Origin: Forficula auricularia
Taxonomy: Eukaryota > Arthropoda > Insecta > Dermaptera > Forficulidae
Direction of reading: 5' to 3'
Length of the DNA stretch: 64,000 nt
Assembly (NCBI GenBank): GCA_024734495.1
Contig: JALMQS010000070.1
Location: 18,600,306 to 18,664,305, forward strand
Shown piece after piece: positions 54,131 to 63,943 of this stretch (position 1 is its first letter; each line of letters opens with the position of its first letter). Made by a program: the position numbers and the translations under genes. Under the pieces are notes generated by a model. The model was not told where the DNA came from. It searched no databases and saw only the letters and a list, made by a program, of their open reading frames with translations.

Positions 54131-54507
54131 GATTTTTTTTTAAAAGCTAGTTATATACTTAAAAATTAACAAATCATCTGATTTTAAAAAAGATACTCCG
54201 AATATTCACATTCATACACTATTTTATTCAATAATTAAATTCCTTATAAAAACAATCTCAAAAAGTTCTTCCTTTATCAATTGAGAATTTGAAAATTCAT
54301 TGCTTTATTTTATGTAAAAATTATATAAAAACTTAGACCATAAAAGCATATAGACACGCCCTCTGCTACTCTCCACACAGAGTGAAGTGAAAACAACATT
54401 AACTAGAGGACGTGACGTCATCAAAAGGCAAGGGAAAACAAAATTGTATTGGTACTAACGAGAGTTCTGTAGTTTCATTTCAATTTTTTCATGCCTATAA
54501 TATGGTG
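54131..54507. other. AT-rich, no feature beyond a TGACGTCA site
   Basis: GTGACGTCA at 54412-54420 could be a chance CRE-like octamer. The open frame here continues into the P/THAP relic but lacks an ATG before 54508. Confidence 0.35.
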
Positions 54508-54705
54508 ATCTCATGCAGTGCTTATAATTGTTCAGAACGACACATAAATTGGTTCAAAGAGAAAATTAAAGTCAAATTAGCAGCACAAACTTTCAGTTTG
54601 AGTGTTGCTAAAGCTATAAGATATTTGAGAGAAGCTGGGAACTCCAAAGATCTTAAAGGTAGTAAAGCTACAGAAACATTTGTCATTTTTATGAATGAAT
54701 TTTAA
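54508..54705 (+). pseudogene. P-element/THAP transposase relic
   Basis: The ORF starts MVISCSAYNCSERH, the typical N-terminus of a THAP domain (C-x4-C). It jumps directly to EKIKVKLAAQTFSLSVAKAI and GSKATETFVIFMNEF, which matches the segment of P-type (THAP9-like) transposases usually written 'MKVKLAAQ.LS.SVA.AI.FL...(G)SEAT..FI'. The DNA-binding core of THAP, the leucine zipper and most of the catalytic domain between them are missing. The fusion is in frame, so either an internal deletion or an exon skip has occurred. Confidence 0.7.
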
Positions 54706-55022
54706 CTATAAACATATAATTATTTTGAAAAATACACCCCCATACTTATTTAAAATAGAGTCTATTAAAAGAGAAGAAAAAAATATAATTTCGGTTTTTT
54801 TAAAAAAAGCTCTTTTTTCTAAAGGGTTTCTTTTGTGAAAAATTCTCAATTAATAAAAGTAGAATTTTCGTGAAACGTTTTGATTTTTTTATTAAACGTT
54901 TTGAGATTGTTTTTTATAAAGAATATTGTATTTATTGAATTTTCAATAAAACAATCAAGAATTTTATCCATATATTATTTTAAGGAAAAATAACAATCCT
55001 GAAGGATATTTTTTAATTTTAC

Positions 55023-55196
55023 AGCTGAGATGCTTTGATGTTTGGTGTGGATCAACTCCTCAAGGAGATATTGATGATTTGGAAGGTTTTTTTGGTAACA
55101 AGAAACGTCTTATTTCGATTCCGATTTTCCCCTGCAATTTATTTCAACACTTTGAAGACGCCTCTGGAATTGTGTGTGTGTTTGTCCAATCTTAAT
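55023..55196 (+). other. Open exon-like stretch, unidentified
   Basis: TTAATTTTACAG (a possible acceptor) is followed by LRCFDVWCGSTPQGDIDDLE, GFFGNKKRL and FPCNLFQHFEDASGIV up to TAA. Composition looks protein-like, but I do not recognise it. The last codons are a GT-repeat (TGTGTGTG), so the true exon, if real, probably ends before 55170. Confidence 0.3.
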
Positions 55197-55439
55197 AGGA
55201 AATTGTAATGGATTTTCTAAAATGGTTGATTTAATCCGAAAAAATTTTCCAAATCATCCATTAAGTAAATGTTATAGAAATAAATACATTTATTTTACTT
55301 CTTTTTTTTCTTTTCTTTTTAAACAAGTAAAATGTTTATTCGAACATGAACCGTATCGAAGGGAAAAATCCCCCTTTTTCAATTAGAAAATTCTAAAGAA
55401 ACATTTTTGATGTTTTCAAAATTTAATTTTTATAAAGAA
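55197..55439. other. AT-rich, no gene seen
   Basis: Lys/Phe-rich short frame only. No motif. Confidence 0.35.
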
Positions 55440-55800
55440 AAACCAAGAGGTTGTCCTCTGCTTGATGCATAATAGACATACACTCATATATATAGAAATT
55501 ATATATCTGTATATATATTATTTATTTGTTTGAGACTATATTTTATATTTATATTATATATATTTGAACTGGCTCCCAGCTAAGTAAAGATCGAAAATTC
55601 TCAATATCCATACGGTATTGACTCCATGAAAAATAATATTTATAATTAAAAAAAGACTGATGATGAGGGCCAAGTCTTCGAAACTATAGTCTCAAACAAA
55701 TAAATAATATATATACAGATATATAATTCGATATATATGATTGTATCTTTATTTGCATCAAGCAGAGGTCAACCTCTTTGTTTCTCATTATGAATCAACA
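55440..55800. repeat. Palindrome; tail family with GCAGAGG end and motif
   Basis: Outer ends GAGGTTGTCCTCTGCTTGAT and its inverse. The right arm carries CTGATGATGAGGGCCAAGTC then TTCGAAACTATAG (55663-55695) and AAACAAATAAATAA. The GCATCAAGCAGAGG end also occurs at 41225, 47085, 57185 and 58495, so this is a multi-copy family. Confidence 0.8.
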
Positions 55801-56764
55801 ACTCTGCTACTCTCAGTAAAATAAAAACTTTTCAATTAAAATTGTGCTTATTTTGTCGGAAATCTTGATATATTTTTTGACATTCAAAATTGAAAATCTG
55901 CCTTTTATTCTTCGAAAACTTGTGGTCTGATTTTCATTTTCTAATTTCTTCTTATTTTAGAAAAAAAAAAAAATATCAGGTCAAATTCTATCAGATATGT
56001 TTTCCAGTAACATAAAAATCTCAATGTTTTAAAGAAGTTTATAATTTTATTTCGGGCCGCATTCATTGCTGTGGTGGGCCGCGGGTTGGGCAGCCCTGAT
56101 TTAAAATTTCCATCATTTTCTACAAAAGCTAAAGGTATCGAAGAGTATCTCCATCTATTTTCTAAGCTGCTAAAAAATACACCATTAGAGATATCAGCAT
56201 GTTTTTTTTTGCCTAAAATGAAGTAGAAGACATCTCGATATCTCTATGGTGTATTTTTTAGCATAGAAAATAGATGGAGAGCATAGATATAGTCGGAGAG
56301 CTGGTGACGGATTTGGGAAATTTTAAAATATAAAAAACACTATATTATCGATGTTAGCCAATTTAGAATCATAAATTTCGCTACTGCTCAGCCTATGACA
56401 TTCGCAAAAAAATTAATTCAAAAAAATATCTTTTTACCCAACTTGAAATCATTTGAATCTTATATTCTAGTATACCATAAATAGAAATTAGATATAAAAA
56501 TCCCAGACTATTTTGACGGTTTTGAAGTACCTGACCTGACTTCCCCAAAGTTGTATTATAAATATAAAAAATAAATATCTATTTTATATTTTCGATAAAC
56601 CTGATGTTGATTAATAATATTAAAAATTAACTGTAACTCTGTGAATTTATATTGTCTGAAATAAACTAATATATGAAAAAAGATTTATTTTAAGAATTTC
56701 GGATTGATAGAAAATACCACTTTGTTTAAAAATAGATATTTTTTCAAGGATTTTAATTAATACA
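55801..56764. other. Repeat fragments, no gene
   Basis: 55990-56097 matches the right end of the CAGGGGTGTCCA MITE type (GGCCGCATTCATTGCTGTGG...GGGCAGCCCTG). 56125-56290 is a small palindrome (AGTATCTCCATCTATTTTCT and inverse; GATATC.CTATGGTGTATTTTT). The remainder is AT-rich. Confidence 0.5.
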
Positions 56765-57010
56765 TTTATAGTGCTTAATTAAAGGAATCGTAGGGAGTTG
56801 GACAAGACTTTAAATTAAATTAAATACAAGTTTTGATTAAATATGCCATACGTTTCGTTGCTGTTTTGCAACTTCTTCAGTGGCTCATTTAGAAGAATTC
56901 TGAAGAAGTTGCAAAACAGCAACGAAACTATGGCATATTTAATCAAAACTTGTATTTAATTTAATTCAAAATCTTGTCCAACTCCTACATTCCTTTAATT
57001 ATTAATCATG
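56765..57010. repeat. Palindrome with divergent CTGAAGAAGTTGC...GCAACGAAAC
   Basis: Arms are near-identical. The minus motif is at 56882-56848 and the plus motif at 56900-56930; the plus copy lost CG (GAAACTATGG versus GAAACGTATGG). Outward both run ATATTTAATCAAAACTTGTA, TTTAATTTAA and CTTGTCCAACTCC. Confidence 0.85.
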
Positions 57011-57169
57011 GACACGAATAATGAAATATTTATAGTGCTTTTCCGAGTAAAAAGCGGCGAAATACGTATTAATTGAACTTTACTATTTTATAATAGCTAT
57101 TATAAACATTATTATTGCTCAAAAAGATTTAATTGCTCCAAAATTCTTCTTAATATTCTTTGAATAAAC

Positions 57170-57462
57170 AGCGTGAAGTTGTCCTCTGCTTAATTCAAAT
57201 AAACAAATATAAATATGTATAAATATAATTTATTTGTTTGAGACTATAATCATCATCAGATAAATTGTTTATATGGCTAGCTTGATATCACAACTAATTT
57301 TCACTATCCAATCGGCATTTGACCCCATGAGAAATAATAGAAAAAATATTTCTAATTAAAAAGTCTGATGATGAAGGCCAAGCCTTCGAAACTCTCAAAC
57401 AATATTTATTTGTTAGATAGCAGTACTATGATGTTTTTATTATTTATTATTTGATCTTAAAT
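57170..57462. repeat. Second copy of the GCAGAGG-tail family
   Basis: GTTGTCCTCTGCTTAATTCA at the left, a broken centre, and the plus motif CTGATGATGAAGGCCAAGCC then TTCGAAACTCTC (57364-57395). It resembles 55440-55800 with a shortened right arm. Confidence 0.7.
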
Positions 57463-58470
57463 GAGGCAATTAAAACCGTGAGAACAGTTATAGGTTCTCG
57501 TAAGGAGAAAAAAGACTCTTAAGAAAACAAAATCTTCTATGTCCTTATCAATATTTTTATTTTAAACTGGGAGACAGTTTCGGCCGACACTCTCAAGCCA
57601 TCATCAGTCTAAAAAGTACAAACACATAAAACTTTACAATTGCAATACAATCAAGAAACAAAGATCAGTCCACTCACCCTCAGTTTTTCAATAGTACATT
57701 GGTAACATTAATTTTACATTTTCTCTGCAATTCAACAAAATTCCAACACCTGTTGTTATAGATGAGAGTAACAAACCCTTTTGGAAAAAATAATTTTCCT
57801 CCTTGCAATTCTATAAAATTGAAAAAATATAAAGACATTTTTTCTTTGTCATATTATCTAAAAATAGGTTCATTATTTGAAATGCTCTCTCACCTTGATT
57901 ACCAATAACACACTTATCTCTGTTCTTATTATAGCACAAAATTTTTTTTTAAATACAATTGTAACATTCAATTATTTACATTCACATAATTCTCCCGTAT
58001 TAAGTTTTAGGACAAATTATAATTTTTTATTCTTTGATCAATACAATTTCTTTCTATATAAAACTTTTCTATTTTTAATATAAAAATAGTGTATGACGTA
58101 ATATCAATCAATAGAATTGCAAGGAGATAAATTATTTTTTCCAAAAGGGTTTGTTGCTCTCATCTATAACAACAGGTGTTGGAATTTTGTTGAATTGCAG
58201 AGAAAATGTAAAATTAATGTTACCAATGTACTATTGAAAAACTGAGGGTGAGTGGACTGATCTTTGTTTCTTGATTGTATTGCAATTGTAAAGTTTTATG
58301 TGTTTGTACTTTTTGGACTGATGATGGCTTGAGAGTGTCGGCCGAAACTGTCTCCCAGTTTAAAATAAAAATATTGATAGGGACATGGAAGATTTTGTTT
58401 TCTTAAGAGTCTTTTTTCTCCTTACGAGAACCTATAACTGTTCTCACGGTTTTGATTGCCTCATTTAAGA
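57463..58470. repeat. 1 kb palindrome with about 340-bp arms
   Basis: The arms (57463-57800, 58130-58467) are nearly identical and inverted. They carry CTGATGATGGCTTGAGAGTG then TCGGCCGAAACTGTCTC reading outward (57603-57570 minus, 58318-58352 plus). GCAATTAAAACCGTGAGAAC is at the outer edge. The centre is AT-rich with a Phe/Asn-rich chance ORF. Confidence 0.85.
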
Positions 58471-58691
58471 TCAAATAATAAATATTTATTTGCATCAAGC
58501 AGAGGATAACGTCTTTGATTTTTCTTTATAAATATTTTTGATTTATAAATAGAACATTTTTCCTGAAACGTTTTATGTTCAAATAATCGATTTATTGAAT
58601 GTTTTTTAAAAGAATTGTATTTATTTCTTATAATACACAATCAAGAATAATGTAAAACCAATATACTAATCTAATATGTTTTTGTTGTTAG

Positions 58692-59515
58692 GTTCGCATT
58701 GCATGCATCGAGACTGTCACAAACTGGAGTTCCTGACATTTTTGTGCCCCCACTGTCAACTGGAATTCTGCCAGGAGCATTTCCCGATAAACCTGCACAG
58801 CTGCAGGAACGCCCCTCCTGAGCCTCAGACGCCAGGCCCTCAGCCTCAGCCGACATCGCAGACGCCGCAATACGAGTGCACACAAGAGGGCTGTAATTCC
58901 AAGAGTATCCACCGGATGCCGTGCTCGCAATGCAGCCAGCATTTCTGTTTGGACCATCGACATCACGAGGATCACTCGATGAACGCAAGGGAGCGCCGGA
59001 AAAAGGCACGCGAACATTCCCTGGCAATTAAGAAACAATTCGAGGAGGCGAAAGCGGAGGCCAATCGACAGGTAGACGAGCGACTCAGCAAGGCCAAAAA
59101 GAAAGATTCCAAATGCAAAACGGCGCTCAAAGTGCAGCTGATGCGACTCAAAGGGAAAGCGATTGGCTTGAAGAAGATCCCGCTGGAGACCCGGGCCTAT
59201 TTCTATGTCCACTCGCCGTTAAACAGCAACCGCAAGAGCCTGGCGATCTTTGTGTCCAAGGACTGGAGCCTGGGACGGTGCATTGACGCAATTGCCGAGC
59301 ATCTGGAAGTGCCGAACCAGTCGGGAGCCAAGGCGGAGCAACATCTGCGCTTGTTTGTGAGAAGCGACGGGCAACTGGTCCCCGGCACAATGGACACCAA
59401 GCTGGGCGATCTGCTTAGTGAAGAGAAGCTCATTGACGGGGACTCGCTGGTCCTGGAGTATGTGCTGCTGCCGCCGCCCTCATCCATCGACAACTACGAA
59501 CTCTACAAGGATTGA
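58692..59515 (+). CDS. ZFAND1: AN1-type zinc finger protein 1 (main coding exon)
   Basis: Starts after TTTTGTTGTTAG (phase 1) and is open to TGA at 59513, about 274 codons. The ATG at 58676 lies in the intron, so the true start is in an upstream exon that I did not find. Finger 1 has C-x4-C (HCMHRDCH), C-x2-C, C-x2-H and H-x-C (LHSC). Finger 2 has CTQEGC, CSQC, FCLDH and EDHSM, where the last Cys of the AN1 pattern is replaced. A Pro/Gln linker separates the fingers. A basic, helical stretch (RERRKKAREHSLAIKK) follows, then LKVQLMRLKGKA and a ubiquitin-like C-terminal domain (RAYFYVHSPL...WSLGRCIDAIAEHL...DGDSLVLEYVLLPPPSS). The human orthologue (268 residues) bridges p97 and the 26S proteasome in clearing arsenite-induced stress granules. 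GC-rich codons contrast with the AT-rich flanks. Confidence 0.93.
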
Positions 59516-59645
59516 AAGAAAAGAAAAACTACCTCCTATATCCCTTCCTCTTGTTTGTCTCACCTGATCAGAAAGAAACAACAACAAAACATGCAAACCA
59601 AATCATGAACTGCACACTTGTGTTATAAACAAAACAAAGAATCCA

Positions 59646-59651
59646 AATAAA
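59646..59651 (+). terminator. Poly(A) signal of ZFAND1
   Basis: AATAAA 131 bp after the stop codon, followed by AAATGTGATGTGCTTTTT, a GT/T-rich downstream element. Confidence 0.6.
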
Positions 59652-59659
59652 AAAATGTG

Positions 59660-60279
59660 ATGTGCTTTTTAATTTGGACTTTCATTTCTATAATCAAAAT
59701 CCTATTATACGTAGCAGGCTTTTTATTTATTTATCTATCTATCCAACACCTACTAAGAATAATAAAATCAAAACCATGGATTTGTAAAACAAGCGAGCCG
59801 TTTATTTTGAAAGTAGCATAAGTATATTTAGTTACATTTTTACATGATCTTTTCATTCTGAAGCAACTTATTATTAATATATTTAAAATCATTAAGAGTT
59901 TGCAACATTAAAATTTGCTGGTTAATGAAATGATATAAAAGTTTATTTTGAAAATGGCATAAGTTTCAAATGGATATGGAAAATATTATCTAATAAAATT
60001 TTATGAGATCCCAGCTTTATGTTTAATTATCAAAGTAACAGGTGAATTATCAATGTGGAATGAATTTATAACATTTAGGGAAAGCGGTGTTGGTTTATAG
60101 TGAAACATATTATTATTCAGTCTTTTGTTAAACCTCCTGATAAAGGGTTCATAGTCCGAAATATGTATAGAGATAAATAAAAAATCTCCAAAATATAATT
60201 TAAAATTTTTTTAATTTTATTTCCTCTTTGTGAAACACCACTATAATCCGTGGAATGAATTTCTTATATACAACAGAAC
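59660..60279. other. Intergenic; solo motif at 60130
   Basis: At 60131-60160 CTCCTGATAAAGGGTTCATA then GTCCGAAATATGTATAG is a solo plus copy of the fold-back motif, followed by AAATAAAAAATCTCC. Otherwise featureless. Confidence 0.45.
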
Positions 60280-60522
60280 CAGGCGCGGATCCAGACCTCT
60301 ACTTTTGATCTCGGAAGTATGTCGCGATCGAATTGTCCAAGCGGGGGGGTCGGAGACGACGCGCCCCCCCTACACACACACACACACATGGAACTTTATT
60401 TTCTTCAATTTTAAAATTTAATGTTACAAAAAGAAAAAAAAAGAAAATTAGCATATAAAAAATGTTGATCCCCAATGCTTGGGGGGGGGGCGTCCCCATC
60501 CCCCCCCCTGGATCCGTGCAGG
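60280..60522. mobile_element. hAT MITE, family A copy 3 (diverged)
   Basis: Ends CAGGCGCGGATCCAG and (inverse) CCTGCACGGATCCAG. Exact 8-bp duplication AACAGAAC (60272-60279 and 60523-60530). The interior GTATGTCGCGATCGAATTGT matches 17730-18015. A CA microsatellite and a C run lie inside. Confidence 0.9.
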
Positions 60523-60729
60523 AACAGAACATCACCTGTCCACAGAAAGAAGCTCATTGTTCTCGTGCAGTCTTCGTTGAAAACCAGAGTCATGAACAGT
60601 GTTGTTTCACTTGCATTATTTTTACTTGTTTCTACAGTTTTCTTAAATTTGTTACATTATATCCCACCAGCAGATCATAGTTATTTTAAATTCCTCTCAC
60701 ATACACAAACTATGGAGAAGACTGAATAA
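60523..60729 (+). other. Possible 3'-terminal exon with a membrane helix
   Basis: The frame RNRTSPVHRKKLIVLVQSSL, then NSVVSLALFLLVSTVFLNLL and HYIPPADHSYFKF, ends at TGA/TAA (60727-60732) and is followed by AATTAATAAAAC. It has a basic stretch, one strong hydrophobic helix and a short tail, like the C-terminus of a single-pass or tail-anchored protein. The MITE has inserted exactly at its left edge, so any acceptor was either AACAG in the target or is GTGCAG from the MITE end. No family is recognised. Confidence 0.35.
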
Positions 60730-60957
60730 TAATTAATAAAACAATATTAATTTTAATGTAAAAATTATTTAACAAAGAATAAAAGTTCAATATATTTTTG
60801 ATTTTATAACATAAAAGTGATATATACATTTATTTTTATTCCAAGTGAAATTTACTTTTCCTATGGACTTATGCTTTCTTAAGAATTGAAAATGTCATTT
60901 CATTGAATTTCATTTCATTGATATATATCATATTCATTTTTTAAATGAAAATTATTT
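60730..60957. other. AT-rich, no feature
   Basis: Short stretch with ATTTCATTTCATTG-type local repeats only. Confidence 0.4.
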
Positions 60958-61340
60958 AGGAAAAGTTGATAGTTTCCGAGCTATAAGCAAAAAACCGCCA
61001 GAAAATGGAAATTTTCACCTTTTTTTGCATTTTCTACAATGTTGCGTCACGAAATTTTGGTAGGAAACCTCATATTTGGAATCAGTGCCCCCAAAAACAT
61101 ATATATATATATGCAAAAAATCAGAACTTTCCCCATAGGGTCCCATTTGAGCACAATTTGACTAGACTATTTTATAATTACAATCTTTTAAGAACCTACC
61201 TCACCATATTTTGGGTTCGATTTCAACCAAAATCTAATCAGCTCCTTATCTCAATACTAAAAAAAAAAAAATATTTGTGAAATTTCGTTTTGATATTGCC
61301 ACTAGTTTTTAAGCTAGAGTGTACACAAAATTGGATTTGA
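60958..61340. repeat. Relative of 9110-9335, joined to a family X piece
   Basis: 60958-61175 parallels 9110-9335. 61200-61340 matches the interior of family X in reverse (AAATCTAATCAGCTC, ACTAGTTTTTAAGCTAGAGTG), much decayed. Confidence 0.55.
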
Positions 61341-61949
61341 CAAAACAATGTACATGTATATATAACCGGGCCCGTCTTCACTAAATGAAGCCATTAAAAA
61401 TCATCAAATCCATGCTCTGAGGCAGATAGATGCCTTATAGAGCAGATACAAGTATTTCCCAAAAGATCTCTTAGAAATTACTTGTGTGTTTTTTAATAGT
61501 TTTTTCTGTGAAAATCTAATTTAAATAAAAACAGGGGGAAAAAAAAGAAGGAGAGCGATGTGATTTGTTGATTGTCTGTTTCTGTCTCGCTTTCATTATA
61601 TAGGTAGATGAAGAATTCATTTGATTTGTTGGTTGATCTGATTACAAATGAAATTAAAAAAATAAAATCTCTCTCTGGTATTCAAAAAGACTTTTGTTTT
61701 TAATTCAACTTTATATATAAAGATTACTTTATCAGATTTAATAAAGTAATTTAAAAGATTTCAAGTTTGTTAATTTGAAATAAATGTAATATTGAAGTGT
61801 TCATTACGAGGTTCAGTTTTAATTCTGGGGAATGAAGAAATTACATCCCTTCAGGAATCTGGATGAAAGATTTGTTTTAGAAATAAATTATATTTAAAAA
61901 AAACTAAAAAACATTCTTCTAAAAAAGTACAAAATAATGAATTAATTAA
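61341..61949. other. No gene seen
   Basis: AT-rich. A run of TTATATATAAAG-type sequence and scattered TTTGTTGATTG phrases only. Confidence 0.4.
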
Positions 61950-62290
61950 TAAAGTAAAGGGTGTGTAGTTTAACAGTGAATGAAATAAAACTCAATAGGA
62001 GTTTATACAAACTCAATATATTTCGGACTAATAATCCGAAATATATTGAGTTTGTATAAACCTCTTTGAGTTTTATTTCATTCACTGTTAAACTACACAC
62101 CCTTTACTTTATTAATTAATATCACGTTTCACCTAAAACCTACACCACTTTCTCTAAGTAAAAAATACAAAATAATGTAATACTTAATCAAAAAGTGTAG
62201 GGCGCATAAACTTTAAATTAATTTCGGCAAAGTGCCCCACGCTTTTTGATTAAGTATTACATTATTTTGTACTTTTTAGAAGGATGTTTT
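61950..62290. repeat. Two adjacent palindromes
   Basis: 61950-62110: arms AAAGTAAAGGGTGTGTAGTT and inverse, with ATATTTCGGACTAATAATCC-GAAATATA at the centre. The CTGATGATG portions are deleted, so the two motif stems overlap. The same family lies at 53680-53910. A wider dyad (61890-61935 with 62165-62290) uses AAAAGTACAAAATAATG. An inner dyad (AAAAAGTGTAGGGCGC) follows. Confidence 0.75.
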
Positions 62291-62360
62291 TTAGTTTTTT
62301 ATTTTAATATAATTTATTTTGTTAATTTTTAGTCTTAATTATTTTTATAGAGAAAAGTTT

Positions 62361-62560
62361 GCAGAATTTAACAGAATGAAATGTATTTTTTTTACACGCT
62401 TTATATTAGCTTCCCTAGTATCTTATCTATCAATGTGACTTTTGTTCTGTTAAACATTTTTCTATAAAAATAATTGTTTACCTACCCAATTTGAATGAAA
62501 TTATATAAAAATAATAAAAATAAATACATTTCATTCTGTTAAATTCAGCAAACGTTTCTC
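62361..62560. repeat. Palindrome (AGAATTTAACAGAATGAAAT arms)
   Basis: The left arm AATTATTTTTATAGAGAAAA...AATTTAACAGAATGAAATGT is inverted at 62455-62560, with a duplicated tail in the right arm. Confidence 0.7.
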
Positions 62561-62561
62561 C

Positions 62562-62790
62562 GAGGGGTGAACTGCGACCTAATATGCTGTACACCTACTT
62601 CCACTTATACTTCCAAATATTTCCAAGTACTTCCAAATATTTCCAAGTACTTCCAAATATTTCCAAGTGCTTCCAAATATTTCCAAGTACTTCCAAATAT
62701 TTCCAAGTATTTTCAAATATTTCCAAGTGCTTCCAAATATTTCCAAGTACTTCCAAATATTTCCAAGTATTTTCTAAGTTCTTTAACATA
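62562..62790. repeat. Minisatellite grown from a hAT MITE end
   Basis: GAGGGGTGAACTGCGACCTA and TGTACACCTACTTCC form one end of MITE family B in reverse. It runs into about nine units of ACTTCCAAATATTTCCAAGT and variants (17-20 bp) up to 62770. The unit's ACTTCC/TTCCAAGT phrases match the interior of family B (9815-9845 reversed). The 111-codon frame across it is an artefact of the repeat. Confidence 0.85.
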
Positions 62791-63795
62791 TATATACCTG
62801 TTCGAACTCTTAAGCCCAAAATTAGTATCTTTAAGGATGGATGTCTATAGGAAAGAAATGAAAGATAAATTTCTCTTTAACAAAAACTATATTTTAATGT
62901 AAAAAAATGTGTTGTTAATAAAAACAAAGAAAATGAACTTGAAATTAACTTAGATTGTATATTTATTTATTAAGTGGGAGATAAATTTAACCGAATTTAT
63001 CGCGCGGAGAATTTACCACTGCTCGAAGCCCCTAAAACCTTGGTAAATTGGATATTGAATTGTATCTAAGTTTCTGAGATTGGCTCGTGATCCCGGCTTC
63101 TTTTCCTTCTGCTCTGTTCTTTTCACGATTGAGGGGCCAGCCCATACAGGCCTTTAGGGGATCCACCTTCTGGTGTATCTCCTTCTCTCATCAATATCAT
63201 TAAAATATATATATATATATATACGTAGATATATATACACTTTATAAATAAATACTTAAACTTTTAGACATATAATATATTTTATTATTTATTTAATTAC
63301 AAATGAATGGTTTCAGACGTGGTAAAGGGCAGCCTCTGAATTATCTGCGCTTGGAGAGATGAATAGGTGTTCTTTTGTTTCAGAACCAATGATGAGAATC
63401 GCTTTTGAGTGTAGGTACCTTTGGTGTACACACTTTCAGTAATGTAAAACCTTCAGAGAATTGGTTGTACTTTCAGTAAACCTTCATTGAACCTTCAGGC
63501 CACTTTTTGATTGCTTGCTTATTTCAACAAACTAACTTTTATTTAGTTACTAAACTAAATATTGATTGACTATGACGAAAAATATCCAGCGCAAAATATT
63601 GTTCGAGATGTTTACTCGATGCACTTTGAAATAAGAAGAATGGCACATTATGATATTAGAAGCAGCTTGGGCTCAAAAAGGATGCATCTTAGGGTGTTTC
63701 TAGGGCCCAAAAATCCCTAATGTTTACTTATATTTAACCACTGATGATAAGGGGGAGGGACCCTTATCAACTTTCGCTTATATACTTAGTTTAGC
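62791..63795. other. Unclassified; TA microsatellite at 63209
   Basis: A GC-richer block at 63050-63190 (GGCTCGTGATCCCGGCTTC, GGGGCCAGCCCATACAGGCC) looks like an interspersed element fragment, followed by a TA microsatellite (about 63207-63237). Short dyad CCTTATCA...TGATAAGG is near 63755. No gene recognised. Confidence 0.4.
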
Positions 63796-63943
63796 ACCGA
63801 CTTCAAAAAGTGATTCCATTAAAAAAATTCGTCGTTTATTTGTAACTAAATTAGATAATTATTTTATACCTTTTAGTGCATTTTATATTTTATTTTTGAT
63901 TCTTATTATTTTATTTGTTGCATTTAATTTTTTTGAAGTCGGT
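63796..63943. mobile_element. Small MITE-like element (ACCGACTTCAAAAA ends)
   Basis: ACCGACTTCAAAAA (63796-63809) and its exact inverse TTTTTGAAGTCGGT (63930-63943) bound 148 bp of AT-rich sequence. The ACCGACTTC...GAAGTCGGT ends are common in insect repeats. No target duplication is clear. Confidence 0.6.

Noticed and set aside
59148..59493. Minus-strand ORFs over ZFAND1
   Set aside because: Shadow frames of the GC-rich coding exon; no independent features.
62567..62902. Tandem-repeat protein (SKYFQV repeats)
   Set aside because: The 17-20-bp minisatellite is open in several frames on both strands, and it derives from a MITE end.
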